Part shown: positions 57,440 through 64,000 of the stretch, in pieces
Position numbering within the stretch: position 1 is the stretch's first letter
Layout of the letters: each line of letters begins with the position of its first letter
Assembly: GCA_017165825.1 (NCBI GenBank)
Contig: CM029393.1
Coordinates: 2,791,520 to 2,855,519 of the forward strand
Length of the DNA stretch: 64,000 nucleotides
Source: Hepsetus odoe
Taxonomy: Eukaryota > Chordata > Actinopteri > Characiformes > Hepsetidae
Direction of reading: 5' to 3'
Translations under genes and position numbers: made by a program
The notes under the pieces: model-generated
What the model saw: the letters and a program-made list of their open reading frames with translations, nothing else
Databases searched by the model: none
Told to the model about the DNA's origin: nothing

Positions 57440-58450
57440 AGTTCAGAACAATGTAATTCTGACACTCTGTCTTCTCTGCAGTTGCTGATTTTTATTCCGT
57501 TAATTCTGTATGATGGGCACACAATGAAGCTGGATTGATGGCAGCAGCACAGACAAGGTCGTCTAGATTTCCACTCAGTCTAGGTCTCACAGTTCTATTT
57601 TTCTTCTCAGCCGCCTCACACCAGTAGTGTGGCTAAAACGAAACAATCAATGTTTGTCCACTGCAAATTGACTCCTTGGAGCCTTGATTGTAGAGGGTTG
57701 TGTAATTAATTGTCAGCCTTGGTTAGAAGCTGGTGTAGTGGCAATTGTTACAGCAAACCAATACATCCTCATTTTTAGTTTCATTATGTAGCTCAAGATA
57801 AAAGGCCGTCTGTCTTTTGTACGGCCACTCTCAGTGCCATTTGGTTCATCTAAACCTGCTTAATTCTTCAGTTGAAAAGAAAAGAATATGGATGGTTTGG
57901 ACATTATTTGACTAAATTAATTGCTAAGATAATAAAGAGTGGAATAACAAAAAAACGTAAGTTATTCTGGGTAAGGATGCTTGAAAAGTGACACCGATAA
58001 GACACTGCTTGAAATAAACTTCCAGGCCAGGTATAATTTATCAGAGATTTTTCATTCCAATTGAAAGTGTGTAGTTATTCATGTGGAGTGGAACTGCATG
58101 TTCTTGCACTTGTTTGGGTTCAATCGACTAATTAAATGGAAAGCCTTATGTTAATATGGCCTCGTTCCAAAACTAATTTAAAGAATCCTTCAAAGGTTTC
58201 TGTTCCTGGACCAGGCTGTGGTCTGCTGGGATGAAAGTGCAGGAGACTTAATTTTACACAAGCATGGTTAACTATGAAACATCAACAGAGGACTGTACCT
58301 TGGAGAGGCTAGACTATTATTGAAGGCAGAAGCAGTGCTCCAGATCCACTTATGGTTTTCTTATCTGCTGGGCCCTCAGTCATTATAGACTAGCCAGGCT
58401 ACAGTAATTTCCATAAATGTAAGGACTTCATATCTATCAGCAGAACTGCA
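57440..58450. other. intergenic, candidate conserved regulatory DNA
   Basis: No repeats. Words such as gtgtaattaattgtcagcc and caattgttacagc near 57600-57850 resemble developmental enhancer sequence. Inference only. Confidence 0.25.
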
Positions 58451-58453
58451 AAT

Positions 58454-58467
58454 ACATTTAATATAAT

Positions 58468-58502
<35 letters not shown>

Positions 58503-58506
58503 TGTA

Positions 58507-58546
<40 letters not shown>

Positions 58547-58548
58547 CT
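58454..58548. repeat. (AAT)n and (ATCT)n with shared flank
   Basis: acatttaatataatgtaata leads into an AAT block, then tgtaatctat and an ATCT block. The arrangement repeats that at 51107-51170 apart from the AAT expansion. Confidence 0.9.
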
Positions 58549-58559
58549 GTGAAAACTAC

Positions 58560-59429
58560 ATATTTAAGTCTTGCAGTCTAGCAAATCAACCAGTAGCTTC
58601 TTCTTTTTATCTTTAATTATTGCTATAATTTGACATCACCTCCACTAATGCTCTCTTTACATATTTGTTATCACATATGTTATTTCCTTTTCTTATTAAA
58701 TCTACAGAGCCATTTTCCCCACATGTATCACGTACAAGTGCACAAATGTTATTACCATGATTCATTTAATTTGAATGAAATTTTAACTATGAAAAATGAC
58801 ACTCAATGTAATTAAATAAAAATGCTCCACTGCCACTTTTATGCCAATCAATATAGATGTACTGTTATCAGCAATACAGAGAAAAGCTATGTATTTTCCT
58901 TTCCCACTTATTTATCTCTCTAGCAAGAACTGAGTTTGTGTCAGAAAGAACAAAAGGCACAGGACAGCTTGGTGGTTTGTAAACAAATGCACTGTTTACG
59001 TAGATGTGACTCAACTATGATGTATAGCATCCATTCCATGTGTTTGTGTATACTGAATGTTCTGCAGGTCCTCTGTCTAATTGAGTCATCGCAGGCCTGT
59101 CAAGGTCATGAACTATTTCTCTCCACTGTTAGCCATACTCCTCATGTCTGTTTCACCCTATTATGACCCATTACACATTTCCATCACAATTCGGATGATT
59201 GAGTGATTTAACAAACTGTTGAGAGATGAATGAATGAAGGCATTTCCTTTTGTGTTCTCAGCAACATTTATAATGATCTGTGCCAACAACTTTTTCATAT
59301 GTACAAAGGAAGAGTTATGGAGCAGATGATGCAAAGTAGAGTGGATCTGCTTCTGCTTGGATATGATTAAATTTATAGGTCCAGAAATGGAAAAGAATAT
59401 TATTATGAACTAATATTAGCGAGCCTACC

Positions 59430-59430
<1 letters not shown>
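58560..59430. other. intergenic, nothing recognised
   Basis: AT-rich DNA without recognisable gene or transposon. Confidence 0.5.
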
Positions 59431-59460
<30 letters not shown>

Positions 59461-59510
59461 GTAGTAGTAGTAGTAGTTGTAGTGGTAGTAGTAGTAGTAG
59501 TGTATTATTG

Positions 59511-59549
<39 letters not shown>

Positions 59550-59550
59550 G
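59431..59550. repeat. (TTA)n-(TAG)n-(TTA)n compound repeat
   Basis: TTA blocks at both ends enclose a TAG block of about 40 bp. Confidence 0.95.
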
Positions 59551-59662
59551 TAGTCCATCATATTATCTGAGGGACTTATTCTAACCAGAGTCCTGGGAGG
59601 TGCTTGAGACTATCCCAGACTACCACTTAACATACGGTCTCATCTATGGGTAACTAAGCATC

Positions 59663-59775
59663 TCCAATACATCTGAAAAGTCTTTGGACTATAGGAGGAA
59701 AACCCACACAGGCACAGGGAGAACATACAAACTCCACAAAGAAGGGCCCAGGCTGCCCTGTCTGTGAATCAAAAC
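59663..59775 (-). mobile_element. SINE fragment (family C), minus strand
   Basis: gtctttggactataggagga, aaacccacacaggcacaggg and agaacatacaaactccacaa are the inverted family C body ('cctccgggtg... gcatgttctcc'). Confidence 0.7.
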
Positions 59776-60054
59776 CTAATTATTAATTATAGACTCTACA
59801 TGATCCTGCTGCCAACTACAGCCTCTATCAGTCATTATTTGTTAAGTCACTTTTCAGTCATTTTCATAGCAATATTATTTTAGTCTGTCTTGCTATGTCT
59901 TGCATTGTCTAGACGAGGTCAGGTTCCCCTTTGGATTCTTGGTTCATGCTAAAATTTCTTCAAAGACCTAATTTTTTTTTCCTGTCACTCTAGGTTTGAT
60001 AATTAAGGGCTTGTCAGGCGTTTTGGAGATGTTTAGTTGCTAGTTCCATAACAC

Positions 60055-60222
60055 TGCGGCTCTCTGATGGAAGAATATACTGTCTGTTGTTGTCTGCACT
60101 TTGTTTGCCTTGTCTTGTGTTTTATGTTGTGTCTGATGTCATCTTATGTTTAGCACCAGGGTCCTGGAGGAACGTTATTTCGTTTCACTATGTACTGTGT
60201 TTGTGGTTGAAATCACTGACAT
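60055..60222 (+). mobile_element. 3' end of ACTTG-tailed non-LTR retrotransposon, older copy
   Basis: ttgtctgcactttgtttgcc, gtcatcttatgtttagcacc, gtcctggaggaacgttattt and ctatgtactgtgtttgtgg match 40640-40967. The ACTTG repeat is lost. Confidence 0.6.
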
Positions 60223-60229
60223 AAGTATG

Positions 60230-61578
60230 ACAGTGTGTCTGAGTGTGGTTATCTGTGTGTCTTCCATGTGATGGACTAGTTATTAGTTACTATGATTATT
60301 TATTTACTTTTTTATTATTTATTAAACTGTGCATAAAAAAAAAACTAATAAAACAAACAAACTAACAAAAATAATCTGAAGCTCATTTTAAAAGTTATTT
60401 TTTGTTTGCATTTAGTTAATGGGATAATTTAGCAGAAATAGGATGGGATTAAATTTCTTTTTCAATAAAGTGATTGGTGCCGATGTAAAGAGTCATGTTA
60501 GATTGCATAAGAATTTTTCTGTTTCGTTAGGAAGTGACATCACATGGTTGGATGCTAGACGCTTACCTTTTATAATAAGGAAAGGGAACACAAGACAAAA
60601 GAACAGCGGTGTGTGAGAGTGCAGCATACAGATGGTCTTCTCCACAGGGGACTTTAATCTGCATGCACATGACTTCGGTGTGGATATTTGGATTTCTTTG
60701 CCATAGCAACAGAGCTGCAAAACAGTGCTTTGGAGACTTTCCTGAGGCTCAGTTTGCACTGGAGCCAGAGAAAGAGTGGACAGCAAAGCAGGCTGCAGTT
60801 GCACTACAGCATGGAACTAGAAGAATTTTCCCTTTTCCCTTGTTAGGATTGTTGGGCAGCTTCATGAGACCAAGCTCTGAATATCTTAGGTCACGATCAC
60901 AGCCGCTGGCTGCTCTTTCAGTCAATGGGAGACAAATGGAGAGACGCAACAATTGCATTCTTCACTCAGCATGCTGGAGCAGCTGCAAACGGGATCCTTT
61001 TGTATCAGAGAGACAGACTATTGCTTTTGTCCATCGTATGCAATCGACTGTGGGTAAATGAGTAAAAGCAATTTAATTTCTCAAATCATTGACTTACTCC
61101 CTAATATTGCTCTTATACTGCCTCACTAGATTCTGTTTACCTCTGTCTCCCCTCCCCTATTTCTCTCTCTCACACACATTCTTTGTCTCATTGCCTCTCT
61201 CTCCCTCTCCCTCCTTCCCTCCCTCCCTCCCTCCCTCCCACTGCTTGTTATCTCTCCTCCCCTTGCTCTTTGAAAGCCAGTAGTCTATCTACAATTCACT
61301 CCACGCGCTGCTTGCTACATGATCTCTCGGAGAAACAGCATCCACAGCTCGCCCTCCCGCCTCCATGCAAGAGATATCCTTTAGAATTTCAGCAGCGGAG
61401 CAGGAAAATGCTTCTGTGCAGGCACTGATTCCCACCTTTTTCTCCTTGTGCCTTTCCCCTTCCCCTCCCCTCTCCTAATCTCCTGCCCTTTGACCCTCAC
61501 CCTTCTCCTTTTCCCCTTGACCATCCCTTGTCCTCATCCAACTTCCCATCCCTTCACTTCTTTTGTACCCTCTTGACC
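60230..61578 (+). promoter_or_regulatory. lrrc38: upstream region and probable 5' leader of lrrc38, pyrimidine-rich
   Basis: The transcription start is not defined by sequence. 61085-61275 and 61425-61570 are strongly C/T-rich with (CTCC)n/(CCTT)n runs, and no TATA box is obvious. If the leader includes 61363 onward, it has an upstream ATG at 61363 (atgcaagagatat) opening a short frame that ends in TAA before the main start. A 150-codon open frame at 60609-61061 starts with GTG only and has no family features. Confidence 0.45.
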
Positions 61579-62206
61579 ATGTTGCCATGTGTCTGCCGGC
61601 TCCAGCCTCTCCTCGCCTTCGTATGGTTCGCCTTGCTGACTCGAGGGGAAAACTGTCCAGCCACCTGCCTGTGCCCAGACCATCACACTGTGGACTGTAG
61701 CGACAGAGGACTCACTCGCCTTCCTGACGAAATTCCACTGGATGTTCGCCGGTTGTTGCTTTCCAACAATTGGATTCCACGGATACCTTCAGACTTCCTT
61801 GTGCTCTACAGTGATTTGGTGTATCTGGACCTTCGAAACAATTCGCTTTCCCACATTGAACCGGGGACCCTCAGCACCTCCTCCAGGCTGGTGTTCCTTG
61901 ACTTGGGCAGCAACAACCTGACTGAAATCCCTAAAGGAACTTTTGGTGAATCCAGAAGTCTGATCAAGTTACGTTTGGGCAACAACCCTCACCTGAGCAT
62001 GGTTAACGAGGATGCCTTTAGGGGTTTGACCTCACTGAGAGAACTTGAACTAGAACGAAATGCCCTGTCTGGCCTACAGGTGGGGGCACTGAGCCAACTG
62101 CCTTCTCTGCGTGTGGTGAGATTAGAGGGCAATCCATGGGTGTGTGATTGCAACTTTGCTAACCTATTCACTTGGCTCATTGAGAACAGTCATAAGCTTC
62201 CAAATG
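61579..62206 (+). CDS. lrrc38: leucine-rich repeat BK-channel gamma-subunit-like protein, exon 1 (LRRC38-like)
   Basis: The first coding exon gives 209 residues plus one base, ending CCAAATG before gtaagtg (phase 1). ATG at 61579 is chosen because it opens a clear signal peptide (MLPCVCRLQPLL, about 23 residues). The open frame extends upstream without another ATG. LRRNT follows with C26, C30, C32 and C40 (CPATCLC...VDC), then about six LRRs (PLDVRRLLLSNNWIPRIP, SDLVYLDLRNNSLSHIEPG, SRLVFLDLGSNNLTEIPKG, and so on) and the start of LRRCT with C189 and C191 (NPWVCDC). NNS and NLT are possible N-glycosylation sites. Order, length and the exon break after the LRRCT start fit LRRC38, a single-pass protein known as the BK channel gamma4 subunit, which shifts voltage gating. 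Exon 2 (rest of LRRCT, membrane helix, acidic tail) is not in the window. The paralogues LRRC52 and LRRC55 are less likely because HTVDC.DRGL and PLDVR are LRRC38-like. Confidence 0.85.
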
Positions 62207-64000
62207 GTAAGTGCTTGAAATTCTCTGGACCACTTCCATAGGTCACTTACCCAACATCGTATTTATTTTTATAGATAGTGCAACACAGAAATTACAACAT
62301 TGATGTAATATTACTATTCCATTCCTTAACATATTTTCATTCAAGCCAGTCCATAAGCTCTGCTATTTATAATACCCCAGTTTCAAAAGAGACCCCTTCC
62401 TGTAGTCTAAATTTAACTCCCCCCCCCCCCCCCCCCTTGAAGGGATTTCCAGACTAATGACAAATGATAAAGGGCATTCTTCTGGACGGGAGTCTTGGGA
62501 GGACCTTATAGTGTTGCATTGGGCACAGGATGGCCCCCTTATCTGCAGCCAAGCTCACGTTTTGCATTTCATCTGGGAATGTGCTCTGTCAACGTCACTT
62601 TCATCACCTGTCTCTCCCCTCTAGGCCTATGTGTGGGTCGGTGAGTGTGTATGGAAATACATCTGCCAGTCTTTCATTCATAAGCATATTGTTTATATGA
62701 ATATTATTAAAGTGGCTGTTTGAGCTCCAGCATTGTCCTTCCACTTGGGTGGTCTCAATAATGGAGGTTAATAGGAAAAGCTTATGCAGAGTAACCTGTG
62801 CCCTTTTTTCTTTAGTTGGTGTTGAAAGTGGAGAGAATATGCATTTGTGAGAGACCACAATGAGGAAAAAATGTTTGTGATACAATGTTTAACATACAAA
62901 GCTACTTATTTCAACTAAAAATTGATATTAATCCCATGTGCTTAAAGAAACAAATATTATTAATCTTTTCATTTATTCTTTGGGCCAGTTGGATGACAAC
63001 TTACTTGTTCTATTGTGAAGCAAATGTTCCATATGGTGTCCCTACACACCATTCACCCAACAAAGTGGATGGGGAATTTGAATTGCAAAGACGTGAATTG
63101 CGAGAAAAAAAAAAAAAAAACTATCCCAGCTGTCACATTTTCTGAGCCAAGGTCATTTCACATGAAGAGACAGACGTTTACAATGCCAGGGAACAGGATG
63201 CTCTCTCAGAGCTGGACTTTTTAATGATTGTGAGCATAAGGACTCTATTTGGGTACATCCTCCTCTTTAATGCACCATGGAAAAGGACTGAAATAGTAGA
63301 GTCTATTTGATAAACACAGTAATGAAATGAGCAAACGGTGTACAGTTGGCACTGCCCCCACACACCACTGTGTGTCTTTGAGAACGGGCAGACGTGTCCC
63401 TCTCCCATCGTGTTTACGTTCAAACATGACCTTGTGCCGTTATTGTGTTACTCCCCAACACATTTTGATGTAAGTGGATAAAGAACAAGCCATGTTGCAA
63501 AGAGAAATGGCTGTTTGTGATCTAATTCCTGGATCTTTAACAATCTAGACAGTTCAAAATTACCCTTTATTTTCTTTGTTTTCAATAGTTTACCTATACA
63601 TGTGCAAATAGTAAGGCTAAGCACATAAAGAAAAGTAGAGGTTCAATAAAAGGTGGGCCAAACCATGTACACAGTGGACCAAAATAAAATCCCTGGATAA
63701 TTTATCCCTGAACATTTCTGTTGGTTCTGGGTTTGATTCCCAGCCAGGATGGCTCTTTTGTATGGTTTGGCATTTTAGGTGTGTGTCTATGCTTTTTTTT
63801 ATTGTCCCCGGGTTTGTGTGAGTTTGTCTGTGTGTCTGCCCTTCAAGGGACTGACAACCTGTCCAGGACCTTTCACCTTGTTTTGGGATAAGCTCCGCTA
63901 ACCCCTGCAACTTGGTGCTAGGATTAGCAATTAAGGTGATGGATTGACTTTGGTCAGCCTATTAAGCCATGTGCAATGTTCAGTGATGCTTTGTTGCTGT
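62207..64000 (+). other. lrrc38: start of lrrc38 intron 1
   Basis: Starts with the donor gtaagtg. Contains a run of 18 C (62419-62436), a poly-A run near 63105-63120 and a SINE/LINE tail (63716-63935). No second coding exon (membrane segment) is recognisable up to the window end. Confidence 0.75.
63716..63935 (+). mobile_element. SINE (family C), old copy
   Basis: A B-box-like gggtttgattcccagccagg, a GT-rich block, gggactgacaacctgtccag, gggataagctccgctaaccc and aattaaggtgatgga follow the family order. Confidence 0.65.

Noticed and set aside
60609..61061. 150-codon open frame upstream of lrrc38
   Set aside because: Begins with GTG, has no recognised domain, and lacks exon signals that would join it to the lrrc38 exon. 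It was kept only as upstream sequence.
62207..64000. Second coding exon of lrrc38 within the window
   Set aside because: No frame encodes the expected remainder of the LRRCT cysteines plus a membrane helix after an acceptor site; it must lie further right.

Overview
This is a vertebrate nuclear genomic window, almost certainly from a ray-finned (teleost) fish. The genes have exons with GT/AG junctions, the introns are long and AT-rich, microsatellites are abundant, and the interspersed repeats are of fish type: tRNA-derived SINEs, RTE-like and L2-like LINEs, Tc1/mariner DNA transposons and hAT MITEs. I cannot name the species. No operon, CRISPR, phage or other prokaryotic feature is present.

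Only two protein-coding genes can be supported, both on the + strand and both cut by the window. (1) The last five coding exons of an Eph receptor tyrosine kinase (2235-2450, 2641-2790, 7350-7543, 9441-9596, 13043-13151) join in frame. They give 274 residues from the kinase catalytic loop through the SAM domain to a C-terminal PDZ ligand ending SVEV, which identifies ephb2. (2) The first coding exon (61579-62206) belongs to a leucine-rich-repeat transmembrane protein that best fits lrrc38, an auxiliary (gamma) subunit of BK potassium channels. Its second exon lies beyond the right edge.

Layout: 1-13151 is ephb2 intron and exon sequence with old SINE insertions; 13152 to about 20.4 kb is a repeat-poor 3' flank that may hold a long 3' UTR; 20.4-29 kb is intergenic, with a SINE, a microsatellite cluster, a solo-LTR candidate and a foldback mariner-type MITE; 29-36.6 kb is a dense transposon graveyard (broken Tc1 copy, SINEs, two RTE-like copies, an L2-like copy, a 500-N assembly gap, a second Tc1 relic and a hAT MITE); 36.6-60 kb is intergenic with scattered SINE and LINE ends; 60.2-64 kb holds the lrrc38 5' region, exon 1 and the start of intron 1.

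The two genes have no obvious joint function. ephb2 acts in contact-dependent guidance and synapse signalling, and LRRC38 tunes BK channels. Both human orthologues lie in 1p36, so the linkage could be ancestral, but the 500-N gap separates them and the link rests on scaffolding. No new biological system was found. The most informative signals concern retroposon and transposon mechanics: a roughly 120-bp tail module inserted alone three times with clear target-site duplications, a chimeric SINE carrying that tail, a palindromic MITE built from two copies of one transposon end, and an RTE-like copy that ends prematurely but still has its (GAA)n tail.
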